This document shows positions 53,232 through 63,028 of a stretch of DNA of 64,000 bases, in pieces. Origin of the DNA: Pedobacter puniceum (GTDB taxonomy: Bacteria > Bacteroidota > Bacteroidia > Sphingobacteriales > Sphingobacteriaceae). The notes below the pieces were generated by a model that ran no database searches, was not told the DNA's origin, and saw nothing but the letters and a program-made list of their open reading frames with translations. Made by a program: the position numbers and the translations under genes. How positions within the stretch are numbered: the stretch's first letter is position 1; each line of letters begins with the position of its first letter. The DNA lies in assembly GCF_009674685.1 (NCBI RefSeq), contig NZ_WKJI01000003.1, positions 372,001 to 436,000 on the forward strand, in the 5' to 3' direction.

Positions 53232-53920
53232 ACAACCCTAAAGTTATTCCTAGCTTCTATCCATTTGTTTTTGCCGCATTTGCTGCAAATTACTTCTGAT
53301 GCTATTTCTAATTCATGAACCTTACCACAAGAAACACAAGCAAATAAGCCTTTCCTTATAATCTTTTTTACTGGGTTTCTCACTTCCTGTGGCAATATAG
53401 GTAAGCCGTATTTTACGTCTTCATTTTTATAGAAAAATACACTTATATCACCTGAAACTTCTAAAATAGCTAGTTTTACTTGGCCTAAGTGGTCTATATG
53501 CTCCATTCTTAGCTCCGCGTAAAATTCATCAACAGCAATATCTTCTTTCTTCATTCTTTCAATCACAAACTCACCATCAACAATTAAATAGGCCGGTTTG
53601 CCTTCTATCCAATGCTCAAATTTTTTAAATTTTAACGCCCAAGTAACAGTTCTGTAAAAAGCTAAAACACAAATAAAAACAGTAATAGCTGGCAACAAAC
53701 CTACATCTTCATAAAACATAGGGTCGCCCGCTGCAGAGCCAAGTGTGATGATAATCACCAATTCAAAAATGGATAATTGCTTAATTCCTCTTTTGCCTGT
53801 TAGTTTTAAAGAGAATAATACAACTACAAACATTACTAAGCATCTGAATATCACCTCTAATAAGAAAATAAAGGGCAAATCATTCATTAAAACTCTTCCC
53901 CATTCAAAAATTTCATTCAT
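53228..53920 (-). CDS. DUF421 (YetF-like) membrane protein with C-terminal zinc ribbon
   Basis: A 230-residue protein with three hydrophobic segments in the first ~100 residues (FIFLLEVIFRCLVMFVVVLFS; IFELVIIITLGSAAGDPMF; LLPAITVFICVLAFYRTV), the YetF/DUF421 cytoplasmic domain (GKPAYLIVDGEFVIERMKKE onward), and a C-terminal CxxC...CxxC ribbon (C195, C198, C212, C215). DUF421 proteins are widespread inner-membrane proteins of unclear function. The four-cysteine tail probably binds zinc and is not part of the basic domain. Confidence 0.85.
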   Translation of the reverse strand: MNEIFEWGRVLMNDLPFIFLLEVIFRCLVMFVVVLFSLKLTGKRGIKQLSIFELVIIITLGSAAGDPMFYEDVGLLPAITVFICVLAFYRTVTWALKFKKFEHWIEGKPAYLIVDGEFVIERMKKEDIAVDEFYAELRMEHIDHLGQVKLAILEVSGDISVFFYKNEDVKYGLPILPQEVRNPVKKIIRKGLFACVSCGKVHELEIASEVICSKCGKNKWIEARNNFRVV

Positions 53921-54038
53921 AGTTATAATTCAGAAAAATATTTATCTTTATAAAAATGTGGAAAACTCAAAATAATGAATATCAGATATTTAAATTGTGA
54001 TGTTTAAAAATGATATAGGTTTATCCACATTTTGAGCT

Positions 54039-54046
54039 TACATTTG
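54039..54046 (+). promoter_or_regulatory. Promoter -7 element for the oxygenase gene
   Basis: TACATTTG matches TAnnTTTG exactly, 22 bases before the ATG at 54069. Confidence 0.5.
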
Positions 54047-54068
54047 TTTCACTACTAACAACACTAAC

Positions 54069-55034
54069 ATGGCTACATCAATAAATATACCGCGTTTAGA
54101 TTTAAACGATTATGTGAATGGTACAGCAGCACAGAGAAAGCAGTTTTCTGATGATATTGGCAAAGCTTTTAATGATACAGGTTTTGTTACCATTACCAAT
54201 CATGGTTTAAGCAAAGAACTCATTGATAATCTTTACGTACAAGTAAAAGAGTTTTTTAGTTTGCCCGAAGAAGCTAAGTTAAAATACGAGAAAGTTGAGC
54301 TTGCTGGGCAACGTGGTTATACTTCTAAAGGTCGCGAAAAGGCTAAAGACTCTAAAACACCAGATTTAAAAGAATTTTGGCAAACCGGTCAGTATGTTGA
54401 GGATGGAGATGTTATCAAAGAAGAATATCCAGATAATGTTCTTGTAGAAGAAGTGCCGGCCTTCAATATCGTTACTAAAGAGATTTATAAAAAACTAGAA
54501 CATGCAGGTAAGCAGCTTTTGAAAGCTATAGCTGTTTATTTAGGTTTACCCGAGGATTATTTTGAGGATAAAGTACATAATGGAAACTCTATATTAAGAG
54601 CTATACATTATTTCCCTATAGAAAATCCGGATGCTTTACCTGCGGATGCAGTAAGAGCCGGAGCGCATGAAGATATTAACCTCATTACTTTATTAATTGG
54701 TGCTAGCGCAGATGGTTTAGAGGTTTTAACCAGAAACGGAGATTGGTTTGCTGTTAAAGCCCATGGCGAGGATATTGTGGTTAATGTTGGCGATATGTTA
54801 CAGCGTTTAACCAATAACAAGTTAAAATCGACCACTCATCGTGTGGTAAATCCGCCAAGAGAGTTGATGAAAAGCTCTAGATACTCGGTGCCATTTTTCT
54901 TACATCCAAAATCGGGTATGGATTTAACTTGTTTAACTTCTTGTATTGATGAAGAAAACCCTAAAGCTTATACCGATATGACGGCTGGCGAGTATCTAGA
55001 CGAACGTTTAAGAGAAATAGGTCTTAAAAAATAA
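54069..55034 (+). CDS. Isopenicillin N synthase-family 2-oxoglutarate/Fe(II) oxygenase
   Basis: A 321-residue cytoplasmic dioxygenase. The N-terminal DIOX_N region (about 5-130, IPRLDLNDY, GFVTITNHG) is followed by the double-stranded beta-helix with the iron triad H200, D202 and H257 and the 2-oxoglutarate-binding R271-x-S273 (RYSVPFF). The substrate is unknown; relatives act on amino-acid-derived or small organic substrates. It is a single-gene transcript with its own promoter and a terminator at 55060-55085. Confidence 0.88.
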   Translation: MATSINIPRLDLNDYVNGTAAQRKQFSDDIGKAFNDTGFVTITNHGLSKELIDNLYVQVKEFFSLPEEAKLKYEKVELAGQRGYTSKGREKAKDSKTPDLKEFWQTGQYVEDGDVIKEEYPDNVLVEEVPAFNIVTKEIYKKLEHAGKQLLKAIAVYLGLPEDYFEDKVHNGNSILRAIHYFPIENPDALPADAVRAGAHEDINLITLLIGASADGLEVLTRNGDWFAVKAHGEDIVVNVGDMLQRLTNNKLKSTTHRVVNPPRELMKSSRYSVPFFLHPKSGMDLTCLTSCIDEENPKAYTDMTAGEYLDERLREIGLKK

Positions 55035-55059
55035 AAATCAGTAATTCAGAATAGGAAGG

Positions 55060-55085
55060 AAGCGCCCCAAAAAGGCGCTTTTTTA
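55060..55085 (+). terminator. Terminator after the oxygenase gene
   Basis: AAGCGCC pairs with GGCGCTT around a 7-base loop, followed by a T run. Confidence 0.85.
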
Positions 55086-55158
55086 TTTTTATAGGCAGGT
55101 TGTGAATAAGTTTCCTTATTGTTTAAAACTTCATTGCCTTTACTAGCTTTATTAGTCA

Positions 55159-55166
55159 TACTTTTG
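55159..55166 (+). promoter_or_regulatory. Promoter -7 element upstream of the cobalamin riboswitch
   Basis: TACTTTTG matches TAnnTTTG exactly. A TTG at 55134-55136 could be the -33 element (22-base spacing). Transcription would start just before the riboswitch. Confidence 0.5.
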
Positions 55167-55189
55167 AGATAGTTCTTTAACATCACTTA

Positions 55190-55400
55190 TTCAGGTTACC
55201 AAATTTGTTTTGGTATTAAAAGGGAACCATGTTAAAATCATGGGCTGACGTTGCAACTGTATTTCTGTTTTTTCAACTAAAATTTGAAATCAAAAATTTG
55301 CTAAATATCAGGTCACTGTTTTGTTTTTTAACAAAATGGGAAGGCATTTAGTAGACAGATAAGCCAGGAGACCTGCCGAATAGGATTTGTCAAGACTTTC
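55190..55400 (+). promoter_or_regulatory. Cobalamin (B12) riboswitch upstream of nrdB
   Basis: The order of conserved blocks is that of the B12 aptamer: AGGGAACCATG (near 55220), CATGGGCTGACGTTGCAACTGT (55239-55260), AATGGGAAGGCAT (near 55334-55346), and the B12 box AGCCAGGAGACCTGCC (55361-55376). It lies 100-300 bases before nrdB with no other gene between. When adenosylcobalamin is plentiful such elements reduce expression, so B12-independent class Ia reductase would be made only when B12 is scarce; this logic is known from other bacteria and implies a class II enzyme elsewhere. Confidence 0.9.
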
Positions 55401-55502
55401 ACGTAAAAGGTTTTGATAAAAGCTCTTCTAAACCCTCAATACCTATCAGGGTCTATGTTGTCTTTTGTCAATTCCTGTTTGTAAAATTTAAAAATTAAAA
55501 CC

Positions 55503-56471
55503 ATGCAACAGGAAGAAGTATTACTTAAAGAAAACAAGGATCGTTTTGTGATTCTACCTATCAATTATCCCGCAATTTGGGAAATGTACAAACGCCACGA
55601 AGCTAGTTTTTGGACCGCAGAAGAAATAGATTTATCTGCTGACCAAAAAGATTGGGAAAACCTAAACGATGGCGAAAGACACTTTATTAGCCATATTTTA
55701 GCCTTTTTTGCCGCTAGCGATGGTATCGTGAATGAAAACTTAGCTGTTAATTTCATGAGCGAAGTACAGGTGCCAGAAGCTAGGTGCTTTTATGGTTTCC
55801 AAATCATGATGGAGAATATCCACTCAGAAACCTATGCTTTATTAATTGATACTTATATCAAAGATGTAAAAGAAAGAAACCATCTTTTACATGCCATAGA
55901 TACGGTTCCATGTGTGCAGAAGAAAGCACAATGGGCACTAAGATGGATAGAAAAAGGCACTTTTGCACAACGTTTGGTAGCTTTTGCTGCCGTAGAAGGT
56001 ATTTTCTTTAGCGGTAGTTTCTGTTCTATTTTCTGGTTAAAGAAAAGAGGCTTAATGCCTGGCTTAACTTTTAGTAACGAGTTAATTTCAAGAGACGAAG
56101 GTTTACATTGCGAATTTGCTTGCTTGCTTTACGGCATGCTACAAAATAAGCTTAGCAAAGAAGAGGTTTATGAAATTATTTCTGAGGCAGTAGAAATAGA
56201 AAAAGAATTTATTTCTGAGGCTTTACCGGTTAATTTAATTGGGATGAATGCCCGTTTAATGATGCAATACATCGAGTTTGTGGCTGATAGATGGTTGGTA
56301 GAATTGGGTTACGATAAAAAATATCATGCTACCAATCCTTTTGATTTTATGGAAATGATATCCCTCCAAGGTAAAACCAATTTCTTTGAAAAACGTGTAG
56401 GCGATTACCAAAAAAGTGGTGTATTAAGCAGTAAAGAAGACCAAGCGTTTTCACTGGAAGAAGATTTTTAA
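55503..56471 (+). CDS. nrdB: Class Ia ribonucleotide reductase, small (radical) subunit
   Basis: A 322-residue ferritin-like R2 subunit that holds the di-iron tyrosyl radical. Metal-ligand motifs include [18 protein letters not shown], the [14 protein letters not shown] helix with the probable radical tyrosine Y111, [13 protein letters not shown], and [11 protein letters not shown]. It delivers the radical to NrdA for reduction of ribonucleoside diphosphates to deoxy forms. It is preceded by the B12 riboswitch and separated from nrdA by 140 bases of repeat-like DNA. Confidence 0.96.
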   Translation: MQQEEVLLKENKDRFVILPINYPAIWEMYKRHEASFWTAEEIDLSADQKDWENLNDGERHFISHILAFFAASDGIVNENLAVNFMSEVQVPEARCFYGFQIMMENIHSETYALLIDTYIKDVKERNHLLHAIDTVPCVQKKAQWALRWIEKGTFAQRLVAFAAVEGIFFSGSFCSIFWLKKRGLMPGLTFSNELISRDEGLHCEFACLLYGMLQNKLSKEEVYEIISEAVEIEKEFISEALPVNLIGMNARLMMQYIEFVADRWLVELGYDKKYHATNPFDFMEMISLQGKTNFFEKRVGDYQKSGVLSSKEDQAFSLEEDF

Positions 56472-56481
56472 ATAGATGGTT

Positions 56482-56611
56482 AGTCCCGATGAATCATCGG
56501 GCTAGTTGGTTAGTTTGTTAGACTCTGAAATCGTCATCCCAACAAACTAATCACTAATAACCTAACCACCTAACAAACTAATCACCTAACAATCTAACAA
56601 ACTAAAAAAGA
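56482..56611 (+). repeat. Hairpin plus short direct/inverted repeats between nrdB and nrdA
   Basis: AGTCCCGATGA/TCATCGGGCT (56482-56503) is a nearly perfect hairpin. After it GTTAGTTTGTTAG is followed by inverted copies containing AACAAACTAATCAC (two near-identical units from about 56541 and 56574) and a third partial AACAAACTA. The region is non-coding and simple-sequence-like. Confidence 0.6.
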
Positions 56612-58975
56612 ATGTTCGTAATAAAAAGAGACGGAAGAACAGAATCCGTAAAATTTGATAAAATAACCTCAAGAATAGAGAAACTCAGCTACAGCTTAAA
56701 TGCAGATTTTGTAGACCCTGTAGAGGTTGCTAAAAAGGTAATCGATGGCTTGTATGACGGAGTAACAACATCAGAACTAGATAATTTAGCGGCAGAAACA
56801 GCAGCTTCTTTAACTACGCGTCATCCAGATTATGCCATTCTAGCTTCGCGTATAGCGGTATCTAATTTACATAAGAATACCATCAAGTCTTTTTCAGAAA
56901 CCATGCGATTATTGCATGAATATAAAGACCCTAAAACTTCTAAACCAGCTTCTTTAATTGCTGATGATGTTTGGGAGGTGATAAAAGAAAATGCCGAGAT
57001 TTTAGACAGTACCATCATTTACGATAGAGATTTTAGCTTTGATTATTTCGGTTTTAAAACTTTAGAGCGTTCTTATTTGCTAAAACTTAACGGACGTATT
57101 GTAGAGCGTCCGCAGCATTTATTTATGCGTGTTGCCGTTGGTATTCATAAACATGATTTAGCTAGCGCTATCAAAACTTATGAATTGATGAGCGAGCGTT
57201 GGTTTATTCATGCTACGCCAACTTTATTTAATGCTGGTACACCAAAGCCACAAATGTCTAGCTGTTTCTTGGTAGCCATGAAGGATGATAGCATTGAAGG
57301 CATCTATAGCACCTTGATGCAAACCGCTAAGATTTCGCAAAGTGCAGGAGGTATTGGTTTAAGCATCCATAATGTTAGAGCAACCGGTTCTTACATTAGC
57401 GGTACCAACGGAACAAGTAATGGTATTGTTCCGATGCTGAAAGTGTTTAACGATACAGCCCGGTATGTAGACCAAGGTGGTGGTAAAAGAAAAGGTGCTT
57501 TTGCTATTTATTTAGAGCCTTGGCATGCAGATATTTTTGATTTCCTTGATTTAAAGAAAAATCACGGTAAGGAAGAAAACAGAGCTCGTGATTTATTTTA
57601 TGCGCTTTGGATGTCTGATTTATTCATGAAAAGGGTAGAAGCTAATGGCGATTGGAGTTTGTTTTGCCCACATGAAGCACCAGGTTTGGCAGATTGTTTT
57701 GGGGCCGAGTTTGAAGCGCTTTATCAGCAATATGAGCAAGAAGGAAGAGCCAGAAAGACCATTAAAGCACAAGAATTATGGTTCGCTATTCTTGATTCGC
57801 AAATAGAAACAGGTACGCCATATTTATTGTATAAAGATGCAGCCAATCAAAAATCAAATCAGCAAAATTTAGGCACTATAAAAAGTTCTAATTTATGTAC
57901 CGAGATTATAGAATACACTTCTCCAGATGAAGTTGCGGTATGTAATTTAGCTTCGCTTTCTTTACCTCGTTATGTTATAGATGGCACTTTTAACCACGAA
58001 AAGCTTTATGAAGTAAGCTATCAGGCAACTTTAAACCTAAACAGGATTATAGATAACAACTATTATCCGGTAGAAGAGGCAAAAAATTCTAATATGCGCC
58101 ACAGACCAATTGGTTTGGGCGTACAAGGTCTTGCCGATGCTTTTATTCTGTTAAAAATGCCTTTTGAAAGTGAAGAAGCAAAACAACTAAATAAAGATAT
58201 TTTTGAAACCATCTATTTTGCTGCTATGACAGCTTCTGTTGATTTAGCAGAGAAAGAAGGACCTTATGAAACATTTAAAGGTTCGCCACTTTCTAAAGGG
58301 CAGTTCCAGTTTGATTTATGGGGAGTACAGCCAGAAAGCAAACGTTGGGATTGGGATGCATTAAGAAAAAGAGTTGTTAAAACAGGCGTAAGAAACTCGC
58401 TATTAATGGCACCAATGCCAACAGCATCAACATCACAAATACTTGGAAATAACGAATGTTTTGAGCCTTACACCTCTAATATTTATACCAGAAGGGTATT
58501 AAGCGGAGAGTTTGTAGTGGTGAATAAGCATTTATTAAAAGATTTAGTAGAACTTAATCTTTGGAATAGTAAAATGAAGGATGCTATTATTTTGGCAAAC
58601 GGCTCGGTACAAGATATAGAGGCTATACCGCAACATATCAAAGATTTGTATAAAACGGTTTGGGAAATTAAGATGAGAAATGTGATTGATATGGCTGCAG
58701 ATAGAGGAGCATTTATTTGCCAATCTCAGTCTTTGAACTTGTTTATCAGTTCTCCAACCGCTGCGAAATTAACCTCTATGCATTTTTATAGCTGGAAAAA
58801 AGGCTTAAAAACAGGTATGTATTACCTAAGAACACAAGCAGCTACACAAGCAGTTAAGTTCTCGGTAGAAAGTCAGGCCGGCAAAGAGATGGAGCCTTTG
58901 GTACAAACACCAGAAGTAGTTGTAGAAGGCGCAAGTTGCAGTATGGAAGATGGATGCTTGTCTTGTGGATCTTAA
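56612..58975 (+). CDS. nrdA: Class Ia ribonucleotide reductase, large (catalytic) subunit
   Basis: A 787-residue catalytic subunit. An N-terminal ATP-cone (about 1-90; [20 protein letters not shown]) is the allosteric activity site. The barrel carries SSCFLVAM, the active-site triad N427-C429-E431 (NLCTEI), the tyrosine pair region before the end, and a C-terminal redox [12 protein letters not shown] tail that exchanges electrons with thioredoxin. It works with NrdB just upstream and shares the riboswitch-controlled transcript. Confidence 0.96.
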   Translation: MFVIKRDGRTESVKFDKITSRIEKLSYSLNADFVDPVEVAKKVIDGLYDGVTTSELDNLAAETAASLTTRHPDYAILASRIAVSNLHKNTIKSFSETMRLLHEYKDPKTSKPASLIADDVWEVIKENAEILDSTIIYDRDFSFDYFGFKTLERSYLLKLNGRIVERPQHLFMRVAVGIHKHDLASAIKTYELMSERWFIHATPTLFNAGTPKPQMSSCFLVAMKDDSIEGIYSTLMQTAKISQSAGGIGLSIHNVRATGSYISGTNGTSNGIVPMLKVFNDTARYVDQGGGKRKGAFAIYLEPWHADIFDFLDLKKNHGKEENRARDLFYALWMSDLFMKRVEANGDWSLFCPHEAPGLADCFGAEFEALYQQYEQEGRARKTIKAQELWFAILDSQIETGTPYLLYKDAANQKSNQQNLGTIKSSNLCTEIIEYTSPDEVAVCNLASLSLPRYVIDGTFNHEKLYEVSYQATLNLNRIIDNNYYPVEEAKNSNMRHRPIGLGVQGLADAFILLKMPFESEEAKQLNKDIFETIYFAAMTASVDLAEKEGPYETFKGSPLSKGQFQFDLWGVQPESKRWDWDALRKRVVKTGVRNSLLMAPMPTASTSQILGNNECFEPYTSNIYTRRVLSGEFVVVNKHLLKDLVELNLWNSKMKDAIILANGSVQDIEAIPQHIKDLYKTVWEIKMRNVIDMAADRGAFICQSQSLNLFISSPTAAKLTSMHFYSWKKGLKTGMYYLRTQAATQAVKFSVESQAGKEMEPLVQTPEVVVEGASCSMEDGCLSCGS

Positions 58976-58999
58976 TTGAACTTTAATATTTTAACGGAG

Positions 59000-59036
59000 C
59001 AGCCCGAGGTTTAAAACCTTGGGCTGTTTTGTTTTT
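59000..59036 (+). terminator. Terminator after nrdA
   Basis: CAGCCCGAGGTTT pairs with AAACCTTGGGCTG (one mismatch pair), followed by a T-rich run. Confidence 0.85.
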
Positions 59037-59153
59037 GAATTTTTGCAATTTTTATTTAATCACAGAATAAGATTAATCTCAGACTTCTGACTATATGATT
59101 TTCTTTTAATTATGGAGCTTGTAAAATTTAGTAAAAGATTTGCGAAACCGAAA

Positions 59154-59175
59154 AGTTGCACATATATTTGCAACT
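59154..59175 (+). promoter_or_regulatory. Inverted repeat, candidate operator of the downstream ArsR-type regulator
   Basis: AGTTGCA (59154-59160) and TGCAACT (59169-59175) are perfect inverted copies separated by 8 bases. They lie 30 bases upstream of the ATG at 59206, which starts the operon encoding the ArsR-family protein. ArsR dimers bind such palindromes, often in their own promoter. Inferred. Confidence 0.45.
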
Positions 59176-59205
59176 GATTAGTTTCATAATTAAAGTTTCA
59201 CAACT

Positions 59206-59772
59206 ATGAGAAAATTAAAATTACAAGTACAAACATCCATTGATGGATTTATCTCAGGGCCTAATGGAGAAATGGATTGGATAACATTCAATTGGACTGA
59301 TGATATTAAAGAATATGTAGATGAAATCACAAAACCGGTTGATATGATTTTGCTCGGAAAAAATTTAGCAATGGGTTTCATACCACATTGGGCTTCAGTA
59401 GCAAAAGATGAGCATCATCCAGAACAAGAAGCAGGGATTAAATATTCAGAAACGCCTAAAATTGTTTTTAGCAGTTCGTTATTAAAATCTGAATGGGATT
59501 ATACCGAGGTAGAAAATGGAGATTTTGTTAAAAGAATAAATCTGCTCAAACAACAACCCGGTCATGACATTATCGTGTATGGTGGTGCTAGATTTGTTTC
59601 TTCGTTAATTAAAGAAAAATTAATTGATGAACTACATTTATTCGTAAATCCGGCTATACTTGGTAAGGGTTTACCAATTTTTCAGGATGTGGAAACATCT
59701 CAGAAATTGGATTTAGCGTTTTCTAAACCGTTTGATTGTGGTGTGGTATTAATGGTTTATAAAACTATATAA
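59206..59772 (+). CDS. Dihydrofolate reductase-family protein (RibD C-terminal domain)
   Basis: A 188-residue cytoplasmic protein starting [25 protein letters not shown], typical of the RibD C-terminal/DHFR-like NADPH-binding family. [38 protein letters not shown] carries the NADPH-binding GGA loop and the conserved end. True DHFR or riboflavin activity is unproven; many such single-domain proteins are uncharacterised reductases. It is 1 base from the ArsR gene and belongs to an operon with the SRPBCC-VOC protein. Confidence 0.85.
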   Translation: MRKLKLQVQTSIDGFISGPNGEMDWITFNWTDDIKEYVDEITKPVDMILLGKNLAMGFIPHWASVAKDEHHPEQEAGIKYSETPKIVFSSSLLKSEWDYTEVENGDFVKRINLLKQQPGHDIIVYGGARFVSSLIKEKLIDELHLFVNPAILGKGLPIFQDVETSQKLDLAFSKPFDCGVVLMVYKTI

Positions 59773-59773
59773 G

Positions 59774-60094
59774 ATGCGTAGAGATATTTTTCAGGCTATT
59801 GCAGACCCTACCAGACGGGCAATTATCACTCTAATTGCTTTACAGGCAATGACACCCAATGCCATTGCCGAACACTTTGACTCTACCAGACAAGCTGTTT
59901 CCAAACATCTTAAGATTTTAACAGAATGTGAGCTTGTAAGACAAGAACATCAAGGTAGAGAAATTTACTACTCACTTGAAATTGATAAAATGAAAGAAAT
60001 TGACAAATGGTTAGAACAATTCAGAAGAATTTGGGAAAATAAATTTAAACAACTTGACCGTTTATTATCAACAATTAAAAATGAAAGAAAATGA
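59774..60094 (+). CDS. ArsR-family winged-helix repressor
   Basis: A 106-residue HTH protein. The recognition region [47 protein letters not shown] is diagnostic for ArsR/SmtB-type winged helices. There is no metal-binding cysteine pair, so it belongs to the large non-metal subgroup usually found with AHSA1/SRPBCC genes. It probably controls its own operon through the palindrome at 59154-59175. It overlaps the next gene by 4 bases. Confidence 0.9.
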   Translation: MRRDIFQAIADPTRRAIITLIALQAMTPNAIAEHFDSTRQAVSKHLKILTECELVRQEHQGREIYYSLEIDKMKEIDKWLEQFRRIWENKFKQLDRLLSTIKNERK

Positions 60095-61053
60095 ACAGCT
60101 TATTGAAATTTGACTTTATTGTAAATAAAGAAACTAATACCGTTAACATACAACGTGAATTTGATGCCAATTTATCATTGGTTTGGGAGGCTTGGACTAA
60201 TCCAGAAATTCTTGACCAATGGTGGGCACCTAAACCTTATCGTACTGAAACCAAATCAATGGACTTTAGGGAGGGAGGTATGTGGTTATATGCTATGGTG
60301 AGTCCGGAAAATGAAAAGCATTGGTGTAAAAATGATTATTACAAAATAATAGAACATGAAATGTTTGCAGGTTTAGATGCTTTTTGTGATGAAAATGGCT
60401 ATGTAAATACAGAAATGCCAAGAACAAACTGGACAAATGTATTTACAGAGGCTGACGATAAAACGATGGTAAACATTACTGCCACTTACGAAAAACTATC
60501 AGATTTAGAAAAAATTATTGAAATGGGCTTTGAACAAGGCTTCACGATGGCTCTTGAAAACCTTGACCAATATCTTAAAGCCAGGTTTCAATTAAGAAAA
60601 GAAAATAAGCCAAGTAACAAAGCCAGAATTACAACTTATCTGAATTTTGCAGGGCAAACGGAAGAAGCCTTCAACTTTTATAAATCAGTTTTTAAAACAG
60701 ATTTTATCAATGGTATCAAGCGCTTTGGAGACATCCCAGCAGAGGCCGGACAGCCAACCGTTGCAGAAGAAATTAAAAAAATGGTTTTACATGTGGAGTT
60801 ACCTATTTTAGGAGGACATATCCTTATGGCAACAGATGCCCCGCAAGAAATGGGTTTTACATTAACATCCGGAAATAATATGCACATCTGTATAGAACCC
60901 GAAACAAGAGCCGAAGCTAAAAGGTTGTTTGATGAGCTTTCTGAAGGCGGAAATATTTCTATGCCACTTGCTGATATGTTTTTTGGGGCTTATTTTGCGG
61001 AGTTTAAAGATAAATTTGGAATTAGCTGGATGATTAATTATCAAAATCGTTGA
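60091..61053 (+). CDS. Fusion of SRPBCC/AHSA1 domain and PhnB-like VOC domain
   Basis: A 320-residue protein with two parts. Residues about 15-165 are an AHSA1-type START-like fold ([40 protein letters not shown]). Residues about 178-318 are a PhnB/glyoxalase-like VOC domain ([78 protein letters not shown]). Both are usually separate small proteins of unknown substrate. The fusion is continuous in frame. It is the last gene of the ArsR-controlled operon (ATGA overlap). Confidence 0.88.
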   Translation: MNSLLKFDFIVNKETNTVNIQREFDANLSLVWEAWTNPEILDQWWAPKPYRTETKSMDFREGGMWLYAMVSPENEKHWCKNDYYKIIEHEMFAGLDAFCDENGYVNTEMPRTNWTNVFTEADDKTMVNITATYEKLSDLEKIIEMGFEQGFTMALENLDQYLKARFQLRKENKPSNKARITTYLNFAGQTEEAFNFYKSVFKTDFINGIKRFGDIPAEAGQPTVAEEIKKMVLHVELPILGGHILMATDAPQEMGFTLTSGNNMHICIEPETRAEAKRLFDELSEGGNISMPLADMFFGAYFAEFKDKFGISWMINYQNR

Positions 61054-61097
61054 GATGTTTTCCAAAAAGGATAATTACTCCTAATTAAAACACTATA

Positions 61098-61661
61098 ATG
61101 AATGCAGACCTCATTAAATATCTTAAAATGAATATAGCTCTTAATGATGAGCTTATTCAGAAATTAACATCAAAATTTGAAAGACGTGAGCTTAAGCCCA
61201 ATAGGTTTTTAATAAAAAAAGGTCAGATTGCTGATAGCTATTATTTCATAGAAAGCGGCTTTTTAAGAAGTTATTATACTGATAACCATAAAGAGCATAC
61301 CGTTTGGATTGAAGCACCTGGAGAGTTAACTGTGGAAATTAAAAGTTTAAGACTACAAATACCAACAGATTATAACATTATAGCTATTGAGCCGGTAGTT
61401 TACTACGCAATAAAAGCAAATGATTTAGAAATTTTAATTCATGAATACAAACCGGTGCAAGATTTTATGCACCGGCTTTGGGAAACCAGATTTATCATAG
61501 CCATGGATGCTCTAAGAGCTTTTCAAACGCTTGATGCTAAAGAACGCTATAGATATCTTTTGAAAAATTTCCCGAATTTTGAAAAACTTCCACAACATCA
61601 ATTGGCCAATATTTTAGGTATTACACAATACTCTTTAAGTAGAATAAGAAGACAAAAGTGA
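61098..61661 (+). CDS. Crp/Fnr-family transcriptional regulator
   Basis: A 187-residue regulator. A cyclic-nucleotide-binding-like beta-roll (about 15-115, PNRFLIKKGQIADSYYFIESGFLRSYY) and a short C-terminal HTH (LPQHQLANILGITQYSLSRIRRQK) match the Bacteroidota Crp/Fnr-like group. The cAMP-binding RS/T motif is not visible, so the ligand is unknown. It is 44 bases after the SRPBCC-VOC gene with the same orientation. Confidence 0.88.
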   Translation: MNADLIKYLKMNIALNDELIQKLTSKFERRELKPNRFLIKKGQIADSYYFIESGFLRSYYTDNHKEHTVWIEAPGELTVEIKSLRLQIPTDYNIIAIEPVVYYAIKANDLEILIHEYKPVQDFMHRLWETRFIIAMDALRAFQTLDAKERYRYLLKNFPNFEKLPQHQLANILGITQYSLSRIRRQK

Positions 61662-61740
61662 TTTTTTGCCATTTGGCAATTTTTAGCATTACATCTTTTA
61701 AGAAATTTGTGTATCGTATTTAACATCACAAATATCTAGA

Positions 61741-61890
61741 ATGTATCAATTACAAAAAATTATAAAAACAACAGTTTTAATAGTGGTATTTATAACAACT
61801 ATGTTATTTTACCCATCTTGCCAGAAAGATAAGCTCAAAAGCACTGAAGCTATCCTGATTTTTAATAAATTATTACAGTATAAGACTTAA
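61741..61890 (+). CDS. Short lipoprotein-like ORF, probably a gene remnant
   Basis: A 49-codon frame: a hydrophobic signal segment (about 8-23) ends in a lipobox-like FYPSC followed by QKDK, then about 20 residues and a stop. The length is far below that of usual lipoproteins, and the downstream ~180 bases have stops in every forward frame, so it looks like the N-terminal end of a decayed lipoprotein gene. A tiny functional lipoprotein is possible. Confidence 0.4.
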   Translation: MYQLQKIIKTTVLIVVFITTMLFYPSCQKDKLKSTEAILIFNKLLQYKT

Positions 61891-62069
61891 CAGAACCGTA
61901 AATGGATTGATAATGATTGGCATGTCTATTTAATTTCTTAAGGTTGTTTGTCCATAGAGAACCAACTTACATAAAGCAATTAAACACTATTGTAGCAGAT
62001 AGAGATGCAAAAGAGTATTTATATTCAGTAAGATGTAACATAAGATTATGGATGCAGTTTAAAAAGAAG

Positions 62070-62518
62070 ATGAAAAAAGTAATTGTTAAAAACTAAGTGC
62101 AACTGATTATATTCAATTCATAAGCTTAATTAGGCTTTTTGAAGATGTATTTGAAATGGAGAATTTTGATATACCACCTCAGTCTCATTTAGAAAATCTT
62201 TTGGCAACATCAGATTTTCATGTTTTTGTAGCTATGATAGATAATGAGGTTATAGGTGGCTTAACAATTTATACTTTAAAGCAGTACTATGCCACAAAGC
62301 CATTGGCATATATATATGATTTAGCTGTTAAAAGCAATTTGCAAAGACAAGGTATAGGTAAACAGTTAATAAGCTTTATAAAAGTGTATTTTAAAAATGA
62401 AGGTTATGAAGAAATATTTGTACAGGCCGATAGAGTAGATGATTATGCTTTAGATTTTTATCGTAAAACGTCACCAACCAATGAGGAGGACGTACTACAT
62501 TTTTATTATAAATTATAG
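62070..62518 (+). pseudogene. GNAT acetyltransferase of the AAC(3)-I type, frameshifted near the start
   Basis: The frame from the ATG at 62156 encodes 120 residues with the GNAT fold (PLAYIYDLAVKSNLQRQGIGKQLI, acetyl-CoA loop RQGIGK; VQADRVDDYALDFYR; the end DVLHFYYKL), as in aminoglycoside 3-N-acetyltransferase AAC(3)-I. The same frame is open upstream of that ATG (SATDYIQFISLIRLFEDVFE), matching the missing N terminus. Another frame supplies ATG (62070) MKKVIVKN and stops at 62094. One extra A in the five-A run at 62088-62092 would join them into a normal 149-residue protein beginning MKKVIVKKLSATDY. So either a one-base deletion or a sequencing error. Confidence 0.8.
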
Positions 62519-62614
62519 TTAATCAATATTTAATATTTGAGCATTTGAAATTATTAAAGTAATACTGGATAAGCTAGTAGTACAGGCTATAATACAAAGT
62601 GTTTTTTATTTTAC

Positions 62615-62827
62615 ATGAACATAGAAGTATTTAAAACAGACGTTACAACTATAGTAACAGCAAATATTATTGTTAGTGAAATTATTAAGATTTTACCTCA
62701 TGCTGTGGTAAATTTTGATTTAGAAGATTGTGATCATATACTTAGAGTAGAAGCTAATGATATTTGTAAAGACGCTATAGTTAAGCTACTCCATCAATTA
62801 GATGTGGAGTTTGAAATTTTAGAGTAA
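62615..62827 (+). CDS. Small conserved hypothetical protein
   Basis: A 70-residue acidic protein (MNIEVFKTDVTT...VVNFDLEDCDHILRVEANDI...LLHQLDVEFEILE). The beta-alpha-beta-beta-alpha-beta pattern suggests a ferredoxin-like fold similar to heavy-metal-associated domains but without the CxxC motif. It resembles small Bacteroidota proteins I cannot name. It lies alone in a decaying region, so whether it is expressed is unclear. Confidence 0.55.
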   Translation: MNIEVFKTDVTTIVTANIIVSEIIKILPHAVVNFDLEDCDHILRVEANDICKDAIVKLLHQLDVEFEILE

Positions 62828-63028
62828 GAGAATTTTGTATAAATATATAGTTAGATAAGTCAAAATATTTTTTTGATTCTAATTAAAAATACTACTTACA
62901 TAAACAACATAATTTAGACAAAGTAAAGCGCAAAATCATTTTATTATTTAATATCCAGAAAGATTTATTGATTTAGTGGATTTAAGTTATAAAAATAATG
63001 TTGATGATGTAGCCGTTAAATTTATTCT

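Noticed and set aside
56472-56611. Short regular repeats between nrdB and nrdA as a CRISPR array
   Set aside because: The units are under 20 bases, partly inverted, with no constant-length spacers, and there are no cas genes.
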